Origin: Gordius sp. MW1
Lineage: Eukaryota; Nematomorpha; Gordioida; Gordea; Gordiidae
Assembly: GCA_964036665.1 (NCBI GenBank)
Contig: OZ038526.1
Span: 13,268,001 to 13,332,000 of the forward strand
DNA length: 64,000 nt
Direction of reading: 5' to 3'
The position numbers were made by a program, and so were the translations under genes. The notes under the pieces are model-generated. The model was not told the DNA's origin. It saw only the letters and a list, made by a program, of their open reading frames with translations, and ran no database searches. Positions 42,201-56,600 of this stretch are shown piece by piece. Positions within the stretch are counted from its first letter, which is position 1. Every line of letters begins with the position of its first letter.

Positions 42201-43148
42201 ATTAAGCACTCACGTTGCTATGCAACAAACTAATCGGAGCAATAAAACGTTGCCTTTTGTCAAAATGATAGTTCTCGCAGCTTAAAACCTCTTTTCGGAA
42301 GTCAATCGAGGATAATAGGATTCTCAAATTGGCTTACTTTTATATATTTTTTCATGCTCTTTCACATAGAATCGAAAAAAATAAATATTTTTGCCTCAAA
42401 ATTTTTCACATATTTTTCTTAGAACCGTATTCATCCGGTGAAAGTTGTCGTTTTCAGACGTGGTTTCTATGATCCCAAGTAAAAATTTATCAGAATCTAA
42501 AAAATATTACTTTGAAATCATGATCGCATAGAGCAGTTTTCAAAAATTAAGCACTCACGTTGCGATACAACAAACTAATCGCACCAATAAAACGTTGTCT
42601 TTTGTCAAAATGATAGTTCTCGCAGCTTAAAACCTCTTTTCGGAAGTCAATCGAGGATAATAGGATTCTCAAATTGGCTTACTTTTATATATTTTTTCAT
42701 GCTCTTTCACATAGAATCGAAAAAAATAAATATTTTTACCTCAAAATTTTTCACATATTTTTCTTTGAACCGTATTAATCCGATGAAAGTTGTCGTTTTC
42801 AGACGTGGTTTCTATGATCCCAAGTAAAAATTTATCAGAATCTAAAAACTATTACTTTGAAATCATGATCGCATAGAGCAGTTTTCAAAAATTAAGCACT
42901 CACGTTGCGATACAACAAACTAATCGCAACAATAAAACGTTGTCAAAATGATAGTTCTCGCAGCTTAAAACCTCTTTTCGGAAGTCAATCGAGGATAATA
43001 GGATTCTCAAATTGACTTACTTTTATATATTTTTTCATGCTCTTTCATATAGAATCGAAAAAAATAAAAAATTTTACCTCAAAACTTTTCACATATTTTT
43101 CTTTGAACCGTATTCATCCGGTGAAAGTTGTCGTTTTCAGACGGGGGG
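39372..43148 (+). repeat. 11-monomer HOR unit 1 (3,777 bp)
   Basis: First of 2.8 units with an exact 3,777-bp period. The rare 'gatcgcctagagc' at 39431 recurs at 43208, G6 at 40743 recurs at 44520, and the 7-bp-deleted 'gttgtcaaaatg' at about 41567 recurs at about 45344 and 49121. The start is where 'gtggtttct' in unit 1 and 'ggggggtct' in unit 2 stop disagreeing. Confidence 0.88.
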
Positions 43149-46100
43149 TCTATGATCCCAAGTAAAAATTTATCAGAATCTAAAAACTATTACTTTGAAA
43201 TCATGATCGCCTAGAGCAGTTTTCAAAAATTAAGCACTCACGTTGCTATGCAACAAACTAATCGGAGCAATAAAACGTTGTCTTTTGTCAAAATGATAGT
43301 TCTCGCAGCTTAAAACCTCTTTTCGGAAGTCAATCGAGGATAATAGGATTCTCAAATTGGCTTACTTTTATATATTTTTTCATGCTCTTTCACATAGAAT
43401 CGAAAAAAATAAATATTTTTGCCTCAAAATTTTTCACATATTTTTCTTAGAACCGTATTCATCCGGTGAAAGTTGTCGTTATCAGACGTGGTTTCTATGA
43501 TCCCAAGTAAAAATTTATCAGAATCTAATAACTATTACTTTGAAATCATGATCGCGTAGAGCAGTTTTCAAAAATTAAGCACTCACGTTGCGATGCAACA
43601 AACTAATCGCAGCAATAAAACGTTGTCTTTTGTCAAAATGATAGTTCTCGCAGCTTAAAACTCTTTTCGGAAGTCAATCGAGGATAATAGGATTCTCATA
43701 TTGGCTTACTTTTATATATTTTTTCATGCTCTTTCACATAGAATCGAAAAAAATAAATATTTTTGCCTCAAAATTTTTCACATATTTTTCTTAGAACCCT
43801 ATTCATCCGGTGAAAGTTGTCGTTTTCAGACGTGGTTTCTATGATCCCAAGTAAAAATTTATCAGAATCTAAAAACTATTACTTTGAAATCATGATCGCG
43901 TAGAGCAGTTTTCAAAAATTAAGCACTCACGTTGCGATGCAACAAACTAATCGCAGCAATAAAACGTTGTCTTTTGTCAAAATGATAGTTCTCGCAGCTT
44001 AAAACTCTTTTCGGAAGTCAATCGAGGATAATAGGATTCTCAAATTGGCTTACTTTTATATATTTTTTCATGCTCTTTCACATAGAATCGAAAAAAATAA
44101 ATATTTTTGCCTCAAAATTTTTCACATATTTTTCTTAGAACCGTATTCATCCGGTGAAAGTTGTCGTTTTCAGACGTGGTTTCTATAATCCCAAGTAAAA
44201 ATTTATCAGAATCTAAAAACTATTACTTTAAAATCATGATCGCGTAGAGCAGTTTTCAAAAATTAAGCACTCACGTTGCGATACAACAAATAATCTCACC
44301 AATAAAACGTTGTCTTTTGTCAAAATGATAGTTCTCGCAGCTTAAAACCTCTTTTCGGAAGTCAATCGAGGATAATAGGATTCTCAAATTGACTTACTTT
44401 TATATATTTTTTCATGCTCTTTCATATAGAATCGAAAAAAATAAAAAATTTTACCTCAAAACTTTTCACATATTTTTCTTTGAACCGTATTCATCCGGTG
44501 AAAGTTGTCGTTTTCAGACGGGGGGTCTATGATCCCAAGTAAAAATTTATCAGAATCTAAAAACTATTACTTTGAAATCATGATCGCATAGAGCAGTTTT
44601 CAAAAATTAAGCACTCACGTTGCGATGCAACAAACTAATCGCAGCAATAAAACGTTGTCTTTTGTCAAAATGATAGTTCTCGCAGCTTAAAACTCTTTTC
44701 GGAAGTCAATCGAGGATAATAGGATTCTCAAATTGGCTTACTTTTATATATTTTTTCATGCTCTTTCACATAGAATCGAAAAAAATAAATATTTTTGCCT
44801 CAAAATTTTTCACATATTTTTCTTAGAACCGTATTCATCCGGTGAAAGTTGTCGTTTTCAGACGTGGTTTCTATGATCCCAAGTAAAAATTTATCAGAAT
44901 CTAAAAAATATTACTTTGAAATCATGATCGCATAGAGCAGTTTTCAAAAATTAAGCACTCACGTTGCGATACAACAAACTAATCGCACCAATAAAACGTT
45001 GTCTTTTGTCAAAATGATAGTTCTCGCAGCTTAAAACCTCTTTTCGGAAGTCAATCGAGGATAATAGGATTCTCAAATTGGCTTACTTTTATATATTTTT
45101 TCATGCTCTTTCACATAGAATCGAAAAAAATAAATATTTTTACCTCAAAATTTTTCACATATTTTTCTTTGAACCGTATTAATCCGATGAAAGTTGTCGT
45201 TTTCAGACGTGGTTTCTATGATCCCAAGTAAAAATTTATCAGAATCTAAAAACTATTACTTTGAAATCATGATCGCATAGAGCAGTTTTCAAAAATTAAG
45301 CACTCACGTTGCGATACAACAAACTAATCGCAACAATAAAACGTTGTCAAAATGATAGTTCTCGCAGCTTAAAACCTCTTTTCGGAAGTCAATCGAGGAT
45401 AATAGGATTCTCAAATTGGCTTACTTTTATATATTTTTTCATGCTCTTTCACATAGAATCGAAAAAAATAAATATTTTTACCTCAAAATTTTTCACATAT
45501 TTTTCTTTGAACCGTATTCATCCGATGAAAGTTGTCGTTTTCAGACGTGGTTTCTATGATCCCAAGTAAAAATTTATCAGAATCTAAAAACTATTACTTT
45601 GAAATCATGATCGCATAGAGCAGTTTTCAAAAATTAAGCACTCACGTTGCGATACAACAAACTAATCGCACCAATAAAACGTTGTCTTTTGTCAAAATGA
45701 TAGTTCTCGCAGCTTAAAACCTCTTTTCGGAAGTCAATCGAGGATAATAGGATTCTCAAATTGGCTTACTTGTATATATTTTTTCATGCTCTTTCACATA
45801 GAATCAAAAAAAAGAAATATTTTTGCCTCAAAATTTTTCACCTATTTTTCTTTGAACCGTATTCATCCGATGAAAGTTGTCGTTTTCAGACGTGGTTTCT
45901 ATGATCCCAAGTAAAAATTTATCAGAATCTAAAAACTATTACTTTGAAATCATGATCGCATAGAGCAGTTTTCAAAAATTAAGCACTCACGTTGCTATGC
46001 AACAAACTAATCGGAGCAATAAAACGTTGCCTTTTGTCAAAATGATAGTTCTCGCAGCTTAAAACCTCTTTTCGGAAGTCAATCGAGGATAATAGGATTC

Positions 46101-46925
46101 TCAAATTGGCTTACTTTTATATATTTTTTCATGCTCTTTCACATAGAATCGAAAAAAATAAATATTTTTGCCTCAAAATTTTTCACATATTTTTCTTAGA
46201 ACCGTATTCATCCGGTGAAAGTTGTCGTTTTCAGACGTGGTTTCTATGATCCCAAGTAAAAATTTATCAGAATCTAAAAAATATTACTTTGAAATCATGA
46301 TCGCATAGAGCAGTTTTCAAAAATTAAGCACTCACGTTGCGATACAACAAACTAATCGCACCAATAAAACGTTGTCTTTTGTCAAAATGATAGTTCTCGC
46401 AGCTTAAAACCTCTTTTCGGAAGTCAATCGAGGATAATAGGATTCTCAAATTGGCTTACTTTTATATATTTTTTCATGCTCTTTCACATAGAATCGAAAA
46501 AAATAAATATTTTTACCTCAAAATTTTTCACATATTTTTCTTTGAACCGTATTAATCCGATGAAAGTTGTCGTTTTCAGACGTGGTTTCTATGATCCCAA
46601 GTAAAAATTTATCAGAATCTAAAAACTATTACTTTGAAATCATGATCGCATAGAGCAGTTTTCAAAAATTAAGCACTCACGTTGCGATACAACAAACTAA
46701 TCGCAACAATAAAACGTTGTCAAAATGATAGTTCTCGCAGCTTAAAACCTCTTTTCGGAAGTCAATCGAGGATAATAGGATTCTCAAATTGACTTACTTT
46801 TATATATTTTTTCATGCTCTTTCATATAGAATCGAAAAAAATAAAAAATTTTACCTCAAAACTTTTCACATATTTTTCTTTGAACCGTATTCATCCGGTG
46901 AAAGTTGTCGTTTTCAGACGGGGGG
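43149..46925 (+). repeat. 11-monomer HOR unit 2 (3,777 bp)
   Basis: Nearly identical to unit 1; a private difference is 'aatctaataac' near 43524. Each unit has two G6 monomers seven and four monomers apart (43143, 44520, 46920, 48297). Near-perfect identity implies recent amplification or active homogenisation. Confidence 0.88.
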
Positions 46926-49900
46926 TCTATGATCCCAAGTAAAAATTTATCAGAATCTAAAAACTATTACTTTGAAATCATGATCGCCTAGAGCAGTTTT
47001 CAAAAATTAAGCACTCACGTTGCTATGCAACAAACTAATCGGAGCAATAAAACGTTGTCTTTTGTCAAAATGATAGTTCTCGCAGCTTAAAACCTCTTTT
47101 CGGAAGTCAATCGAGGATAATAGGATTCTCAAATTGGCTTACTTTTATATATTTTTTCATGCTCTTTCACATAGAATCGAAAAAAATAAATATTTTTGCC
47201 TCAAAATTTTTCACATATTTTTCTTAGAACCGTATTCATCCGGTGAAAGTTGTCGTTATCAGACGTGGTTTCTATGATCCCAAGTAAAAATTTATCAGAA
47301 TCTAAAAACTATTACTTTGAAATCATGATCGCGTAGAGCAGTTTTCAAAAATTAAGCACTCACGTTGCGATGCAACAAACTAATCGCAGCAATAAAACGT
47401 TGTCTTTTGTCAAAATGATAGTTCTCGCAGCTTAAAACTCTTTTCGGAAGTCAATCGAGGATAATAGGATTCTCATATTGGCTTACTTTTATATATTTTT
47501 TCATGCTCTTTCACATAGAATCGAAAAAAATAAATATTTTTGCCTCAAAATTTTTCACATATTTTTCTTAGAACCCTATTCATCCGGTGAAAGTTGTCGT
47601 TTTCAGACGTGGTTTCTATGATCCCAAGTAAAAATTTATCAGAATCTAAAAACTATTACTTTGAAATCATGATCGCGTAGAGCAGTTTTCAAAAATTAAG
47701 CACTCACGTTGCGATGCAACAAACTAATCGCAGCAATAAAACGTTGTCTTTTGTCAAAATGATAGTTCTCGCAGCTTAAAACTCTTTTCGGAAGTCAATC
47801 GAGGATAATAGGATTCTCAAATTGGCTTACTTTTATATATTTTTTCATGCTCTTTCACATAGAATCGAAAAAAATAAATATTTTTGCCTCAAAATTTTTC
47901 ACATATTTTTCTTAGAACCGTATTCATCCGGTGAAAGTTGTCGTTTTCAGACGTGGTTTCTATAATCCCAAGTAAAAATTTATCAGAATCTAAAAACTAT
48001 TACTTTAAAATCATGATCGCGTAGAGCAGTTTTCAAAAATTAAGCACTCACGTTGCGATACAACAAATAATCTCACCAATAAAACGTTGTCTTTTGTCAA
48101 AATGATAGTTCTCGCAGCTTAAAACCTCTTTTCGGAAGTCAATCGAGGATAATAGGATTCTCAAATTGACTTACTTTTATATATTTTTTCATGCTCTTTC
48201 ATATAGAATCGAAAAAAATAAAAAATTTTACCTCAAAACTTTTCACATATTTTTCTTTGAACCGTATTCATCCGGTGAAAGTTGTCGTTTTCAGACGGGG
48301 GGTCTATGATCCCAAGTAAAAATTTATCAGAATCTAAAAACTATTACTTTGAAATCATGATCGCATAGAGCAGTTTTCAAAAATTAAGCACTCACGTTGC
48401 GATGCAACAAACTAATCGCAGCAATAAAACGTTGTCTTTTGTCAAAATGATAGTTCTCGCAGCTTAAAACTCTTTTCGGAAGTCAATCGAGGATAATAGG
48501 ATTCTCAAATTGGCTTACTTTTATATATTTTTTCATGCTCTTTCACATAGAATCGAAAAAAATAAATATTTTTGCCTCAAAATTTTTCACATATTTTTCT
48601 TAGAACCGTATTCATCCGGTGAAAGTTGTCGTTTTCAGACGTGGTTTCTATGATCCCAAGTAAAAATTTATCAGAATCTAAAAAATATTACTTTGAAATC
48701 ATGATCGCATAGAGCAGTTTTCAAAAATTAAGCACTCACGTTGCGATACAACAAACTAATCGCACCAATAAAACGTTGTCTTTTGTCAAAATGATAGTTC
48801 TCGCAGCTTAAAACCTCTTTTCGGAAGTCAATCGAGGATAATAGGATTCTCAAATTGGCTTACTTTTATATATTTTTTTATGCTCTTTCACATAGAATCG
48901 AAAAAAATAAATATTTTTACCTCAAAATTTTTCACATATTTTTCTTTGAACCGTATTAATCCGATGAAAGTTGTCGTTTTCAGACGTGGTTTCTATGATC
49001 CCAAGTAAAAATTTATCAGAATCTAAAAACTATTACTTTGAAATCATGATCGCATAGAGCAGTTTTCAAAAATTAAGCACTCACGTTGCGATACAACAAA
49101 CTAATCGCAACAATAAAACGTTGTCAAAATGATAGTTCTCGCAGCTTAAAACCTCTTTTCGGAAGTCAATCGAGGATAATAGGATTCTCAAATTGGCTTA
49201 CTTTTATATATTTTTTCATGCTCTTTCACATAGAATCGAAAAAAATAAATATTTTTACCTCAAAATTTTTCACATATTTTTCTTTGAACCGTATTCATCC
49301 GATGAAAGTTGTCGTTTTCAGACGTGGTTTCTATGATCCCAAGTAAAAATTTATCAGAATCTAAAAACTATTACTTTGAAATCATGATCGCATAGAGCAG
49401 TTTTCAAAAATTAAGCACTCACGTTGCGATACAACAAACTAATCGCACCAATAAAACGTTGTCTTTTGTCAAAATGATAGTTCTCGCAGCTTAAAACCTC
49501 TTTTCGGAAGTCAATCGAGGATAATAGGATTCTCAAATTGGCTTACTTGTATATATTTTTTCATGCTCTTTCACATAGAATCAAAAAAAAGAAATATTTT
49601 TCCCTCAAAATTTTTCACCTATTTTTCTTTGAACCGTATTCATCCGATGAAAGTTGTCGTTTTCAGACGTGGTTTCTATGATCCCAAGTAAAAATTTATC
49701 AGAATCTAAAAACTATTACTTTGAAATCATGATCGCATAGAGCAGTTTTCAAAAATTAAGCACTCACGTTGCTATGCAACAAACTAATCGGAGCAATAAA
49801 ACGTTGCCTTTTGTCAAAATGATAGTTCTCGCAGCTTAAAACCTCTTTTCGGAAGTCAATCGAGGATAATAGGATTCTCAAATTGGCTTACTTTTATATA

Positions 49901-50007
49901 TTTTTTCATGCTCTTTCACATAGAATCGAAAAAAATAAATATTTTTGCCTCAAAATTTTTCACATATTTTTCTTAGAACCGTATTCATCCGGTGAAAGTT
50001 GTCGTTA
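46926..50007 (+). repeat. 11-monomer HOR unit 3, partial (about 3.08 kb)
   Basis: It follows unit 2 at the 3,777-bp period up to about 50007, where 'gtcgttatcag' replaces the expected 'gtcgttttcag'. Private changes include 'tttttttatgctc' near 48868 and 'tttccctc' near 49602. The last three monomers of the unit are replaced by another block. Confidence 0.85.
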
Positions 50008-53000
50008 TCAGACGTGGTTTCTATGATCCCAAGTAAAAATTTATCAGAATCTAAAAACTATTACTTTGAAATCATGATCGCGTAGAGCAGTTTTCAAAAA
50101 TTAAGCACTCACGTGATGCAACAAACTAATCGCAGCAATAAAACGTTGTCTTTTGTCAAAATGATAGTTCTCGCAGCTTAAAACTCTTTTCGGAAGTCAA
50201 TCGAGGATAATAGGATTCTCAAATTGGCTTACTTTTATATATTTTTTCATGCTCTTTCACATAGAATCGAAAAAAATAAATATTTTTGCCTCAAAATTTT
50301 TCACATATTTTTCTTAGAACCGTATTCATCCGGTGAAAGTTGTCGTTTTCAGACGTGGTTTCTATAATCCCAAGTAAAAATTTATCAGAATCTAAAAACT
50401 ATTACTTTAAAATCATGATCGCGTAGAGCAGTTTTCAAAAATTAAGCACTCACGTTGCGATACAACAAACTAATCTCACCAATAAAACGTTGTCTTTTGT
50501 CAAAATGATAGTTCTCGCAGCTTAAAACCTCTTTTCGGAAGTCAATCGAGGATAATAGGATTCTCAAATTGACTTACTTTTATATATTTTTTCATGCTCT
50601 TTCATATAGAATCGAAAAAAATAAAAAATTTTACCTCAAAACTTTTCACATATTTTTCTTTGAACCGTATTCATCCGGTGAAAGTTGTCGTTTTCAGACG
50701 GGGGGTCTATGATCCCAAGTAAAAATTTATCAGAATCTAAAAACTATTACTTTAAAATCATGATCGCATAGAGCAGTTTTCAAAAATTAAGCACTCACGT
50801 TGCGATGCAACAAACTAATCGCAGCAATAAAACGTTGTCTTTTGTCAAAATGATAGTTCTCGCAGCTTAAAACTCTTTTCGGAAGTCAATCGAGGATAAT
50901 AGGATTCTCAAATTGGCTTACTTTTATATATTTTTTCATGCTCTTTCACATAGAATCAAAAAAAAGAAATATTTTTGCCTCAAAATTTTTCACCTATTTT
51001 TCTTTGAACCGTATTCATCCGATGAAAGTTGTCGTTTTCAGACGTGGTTTCTATGATCCCAAGTAAAAATTTATCAGAATCTAAAAACTATTACTTTGAA
51101 ATCATGATCGCATAGAGCAGTTTTCAAAAATTAAGCACTCACGTTGCTATGCAACAAACTAATCGGAGCAATAAAACGTTGTCTTTTGTCAAAATGATAG
51201 TTCTCGCAGCTTAAAACCTCTTTTCGGAAGTCAATCGAGGATAATAGGATTCTCAAATTGGCTTACTTTTATATATTTTTTCATGCTCTTTCACATAGAA
51301 TCGAAAAAAATAAATATTTTTGCCTCAAAATTTTTCACATATTTTTCTTAGAACCGTATTCATCCGGTGAAAGTTGTCGTTATCAGACGTGGTTTCTATG
51401 ATCCCAAGTAAAAATTTATCAGAATCTAAAAACTATTACTTTAAAATCATGATCGCGTAGAGCAGTTTTCAAAAATTAAGCACTCACGTTGCGATACAAC
51501 AAACTAATCTCACCAATAAAACGTTGTCTTTTGTCAAAATGATAGTTCTCGCAGCTTAAAACCTCTTTTCGGAAGTCAATCGAGGATAATAGGATTCTCA
51601 AATTGACTTACTTTTATATATTTTTTCATGCTCTTTCACATAGAATCGAAAAAAATAAATATTTTTGCCTCAAAATTTTTCACATATTTTTCTTAGAACC
51701 GTATTCATCCGGTTAAAGTTGTCGTTATCAGACGTGGTTTCTATGATCCCAAGTAAAAATTTATTAGAATCTAAAAACTATTACTTTAAAATCATAATCG
51801 CGTAGAGCAGTTTTCAAAAATTAAGCACTCACGTTGCGATACAACAAACTAATCTCACCAATAAAACGTTGTCTTTTGCCAAAATGATAGTTCTCGCAGC
51901 TTAAAACCTCTTTTCGGAAGTCAATCGAGGATAATAGGATTCTCAAATTGACTTACTTTTATATATTTTTTCATGCTCTTTCACATAGAATCGAAAAAAA
52001 TAAATATTTTTGCCTCAAAATTTTTCACATATTTTTCTTTGAACCGTATTCATCCGGTGAAAGTTGTCGTTTTCAGACGGGGGGTCTATGATCCCAAGTA
52101 AAAATTTATCAGAATCTAAAAACTATTACTTTGAAATCATGATCGCATAGAGCAGTTTTCAAAAATTAAGCACTCACGTTGCGATACAACAAACTAATCG
52201 CACCAATAAAACGTTGTCTTTTGTCAAAATGATAGTTCTCGCAGCTTAAAACCTCTTTTCGGAAGTCAATCGAGGATAATAGGATTCTCAAATTGGCTTA
52301 CTTTTATATATTTTTTCATGCTCTTTCACATAGAATCGAAAAAAATAAATATTTTTACCTCAAAATTTTTCACATATTTTTCTTTGAACCGTATTAATCC
52401 GATGAAAGTTGTCGTTTTCAGACGTGGTTTCTATGATCCCAAGTAAAAATTTATCAGAATCTAAAAACTATTACTTTGAAATCATGATCGCATAGAGCAG
52501 TTTTCAAAAATTAAGCACTCACGTTGCGATACAACAAACTAATCGCAACAATAAAACGTTGTCTTTTGTCAAAATGATAGTTCTCGCAGCTTAAAACCTC
52601 TTTTCGGAAGTCAATCGAGGATAATAGGATTCTCAAATTGGCTTACTTTTATATATTTTTTCATGCTCTTTCACATAGAATCGAAAAAAATAAATATTTT
52701 TACCTCAAAATTTTTCACATATTTTTCTTTGAACCGTATTCATCCGATGAAAGTTGTCGTTTTCAGACGTGGTTTCTATGATCCCACGTAAATTTATCAG
52801 AATTTAAAAACTATTACTTTGAAATCATGATCGCATAGAGCAGTTTTCAAAAATTAAGCACTCACGTTGCGATACAACAAACTAATCGCACCAATAAAAC
52901 GTTGTCTTTTGTCAAAATGATAGTTCTCGCAGCTTAAAACCTCTTTTCGGAAGTCAATCGAGGATAATAGGATTCTCAAATTGGCTTACTTGTATATATT

Positions 53001-53660
53001 TTTTCATGCTCTTTCACATAGAATCAAAAAAAAAGAAATATTTTTGCCTCAAAATTTTTCACCTATTTTTCTTTGAACCGTATTCATCCGATGAAAGTTG
53101 TCGTTTTCAGACGTGGTTTCTATGATCCCAAGTAAAAATTTATCAGAATCTAAAAACTATTACTTTGAAATCATGATCGCATAGAGCAGTTTTCAAAAAT
53201 TAAGCACTCACGTTGCTATGCAACAAACTAATCGGAGCAATAAAACGTTGTCTTTTGTCAAAATGATAGTTCTCGCAGCTTAAAACCTCTTTTCGGAAGT
53301 CAATCGAGGATAATAGGATTCTCAAATTGGCTTACTTTTATATATTTTTTCATGCTCTTTCACATAGAATCGAAAAAAATAAATATTTTTGCCTCAAAAT
53401 TTTTCACATATTTTTCTTAGAACCGTATTCATCCGGTGAAAGTTGTCGTTATCAGACGTGGTTTCTATGATCCCAAGTAAAAATTTATCAGAATCTAAAA
53501 ACTATTACTTTGAAATCATGATCGCGTAGAGCAGTTTTCAAAAATTAAGCACTCACGTTGCGATGCAACAAACTAATCGCAGCAATAAAACGTTGTCTTT
53601 TGTCAAAATGATAGTTCTCGCAGCTTAAAACTCTTTTCGGAAGTCAATCGAGGATAATAG
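49130..53660 (+). repeat. Composite block copied from earlier array segments
   Basis: 49130-52433 matches 29950-33251 at an offset of 19,182 bp: 'cacgtgatgc' at 30928/50110, 'gttgccttttg' at 30621/49803 and G6 at 31518/50700. 50442-53660 matches 36695-39915 at an offset of 13,747 bp: G6 at 36953/50700 and 38332/52079, and 'atcccacgta' at 39034/52781. The two sources overlap because they are copies of each other. The match to the second source ends where 'ctcatattggc' is replaced by 'ctcaaattgac' (about 53667). Confidence 0.8.
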
Positions 53661-56600
53661 GATTCTCAAATTGACTTACTTTTATATATTTTTTCATGCT
53701 CTTTCACATAGAATCGAAAAAAATAAATATTTTTGCCTCAAAATTTTTCACATATTTTTCTTAGAACCGTATTCATCCGGTGAAAGTTGTCGTTATCAGA
53801 CGTGGTTTCTATGATCCCAAGTAAAAATTTATCAGAATCTAAAAACTATTACTTTAAAATCATGATCGCGTAGAGCAGTTTTCAAAAATTAAGCACTCAC
53901 GTTGCGATACAACAAACTAATCTCACCAATAAAACGTTGTCTTTTGTCAAAATGATAGTTCTCGCAGCTTAAAACCTCTTTTCGGAAGTCAATCGAGGAT
54001 AATAGGATTCTCAAATTGACTTACTTTTATATATTTTTTCATGCTCTTTCACATAGAATCGAAAAAAATAAAAAATTTTACATAAAACTTTTCACATATT
54101 TTTCTTTGAACCGTATTCATCCGGTGAAAGTTGTCGTTTTCAGACGGGGGGTCTATGATCCCAAGTAAAAATTTATCAGAATCTAAAAACTATTACTTTG
54201 AAATCATGATCGCATAGAGCAGTTTTCAAAAATTAAGCACTCACGTTGCGATACAACAAACTAATCGCACCAATAAAACGTTGTCTTTGTCAAAATGATA
54301 GTTCTCGCAGCTTAAAACCTCTTTTCGGAAGTCAATCGAGGATAATAGGATTCTCAAATTGGCTTACTTTTATATATTTTTTCATGCTCTTTCACATAGA
54401 ATCGAAAAAAATAAATATTTTTACCTCAAAAATTTTCACATATTTTTCTTTGAACCGTATTAATCCGATGAAAGTTGTCGTTTTCAGACGTGGTTTCTAT
54501 GATCCCAAGTAAAAATTTATCAGAATCTAAAAACTATTACTTTGAAATCATGATCGCATAGAGCAGTTTTCAAAAATTAAGCACTCACGTTGCGATACAA
54601 CAAACTAATCGCAACAATAAAACGTTGTCTTTTGTCAAAATGATAGTTCTCGCAGCTTAAAACCTCTTTTCGGAAGTCAATCGAGGATAATAGGATTCTC
54701 AAATTGGCTTACTTTTATATATTTTTTCATGCTCTTTCACATAAAATCGAAAAAAAAAAAATATTTTTACCTCAAAATTTTTCACATATTTTTCTTTGAA
54801 CCGTATTCATCCGATGAAAGTTGTCGTTTTCAGACGTGGTTTCTATGATCCCACGTAAATTTATCAGAATTTAAAAACTATTACTTTGAAATCATGATCG
54901 CATAGAGCAGTTTTCAAAAATTAAGCACTCACGTTGCGATACAACAAACTAATCGCAACAATAAAACGTTGTCTTTTGTCAAAATGATAGTTCTCGCAGC
55001 TTAAAACCTCTTTTCGGAAGTCAATCGAGGATAATAGGATTCTCAAATTGGCTTACTTTTATATATTTTTTCATGCTCTTTCACATAGAATCGAAAAAAA
55101 ATAAATATTTTTACCTCAAAATTTTTCACATATTTTTCTTTGAACCGTATTCATCCGATGAAAGTTGTCGTTTTCAGACGTGGTTTCTATGATCCCACGT
55201 AAATTTATCAGAATTTAAAAACTATTACTTTGAAATCATGATCGCATAGAGCAGTTTTCAAAAATTAAGCACTCACGTTGCGATACCACAAACTAATCGC
55301 AACAATAAAACGTTGTCTTTTGTCAAAATGATAGTTCTCGCAGCTTAAAACCTCTTTTCGGAAGTCAATCGAGGATAATAGGATTCTCAAATTGGCTTAC
55401 TTTTATATATTTTTTCATGCTCTTTCACATAGAATCGAAAAAAATAAATATTTTTGCCTCAAAATTTTTCACATATTTTTCTTTGAACCGTATTCATCCG
55501 GTGAAAGTTGTCGTTTTCAGACGTGGTTTCTATGATCCCAAGTAAAAATTTATCCGAATCTAAAAACTATTACTTTGAAATCATGATCGCATAGAGCAGT
55601 TTTCAAAAATTAAGCACTCACGTTGCGATACAACAAACTAATCGCAACAATAAAACGTTGTCTTTTGTCAAAATGATAGTTCTCGCAGCTTAAAACCTCT
55701 TTTCGGAAGTCAATCGAGGATAATAGGATTCTCAAATTGGCTTACTTTTATATATTTTTTCATGCTCTTTCACATAGAATCGAAAAAAATAAATATTTTT
55801 ACCTCAAAATTTTTCACATATTTTTCTTTGAACCGTATTAATCCGATGAAAGTTGTCGTTTTCAGACGTGGTTTCTATGATCCCAAGTAAAAATTTATCA
55901 GAATCTAAAAACTATTACTTTGAAATCATGATCGCATAGAGCAGTTTTCAAAAATTAAGCACTCACGTTGCGATACAACAAACTAATTGCACCAATAAAA
56001 CGTTGTCTTTTGTCAAAATGATAGTTCTCGCAGCTTAAAACCTCTTTTCGGAAGTCAATCGAGGATAATAGGATTCTCAAATTGGCTTACTTTTATATAT
56101 TTTTTCATGCTCTTTCACATAGAATCGAAAAAAATAAATATTTTTACCTCAAAATTTTTCACATATTTTTCTTTGAACCGTATTAATCCGATGAAAGTTG
56201 TCGTTTTCAGACGTGGTTTCTATGATCCCAAGTAAAAATTTATCAGAATCTAAAAACTATTACTTTGAAATCATGATCGCATAGAGCAGTTTTCAAAAAT
56301 TAAGCACTCACGTTGCGATACAACAAACTAATCGCAACAATAAAACGTTGTCTTTTGTCAAAATGATAGTTCTCGCAGCTTAAAACCTCTTTTCGGAAGT
56401 CAATCGAGGATAATAGGATTCTCAAATTGGCTTACTTTTATATATTTTTTCATGCTCTTTCACATAAAATCGAAAAAAAATAAATATTTTTACCTCAAAA
56501 TTTTTCACATATTTTTCTTTGAACCGTATTCACCCGATGAAAGTTGTCGTTTTCAGACGTGGTTTCTATGATTTCAAGTAAAAATTTATCAGAATCTAAA

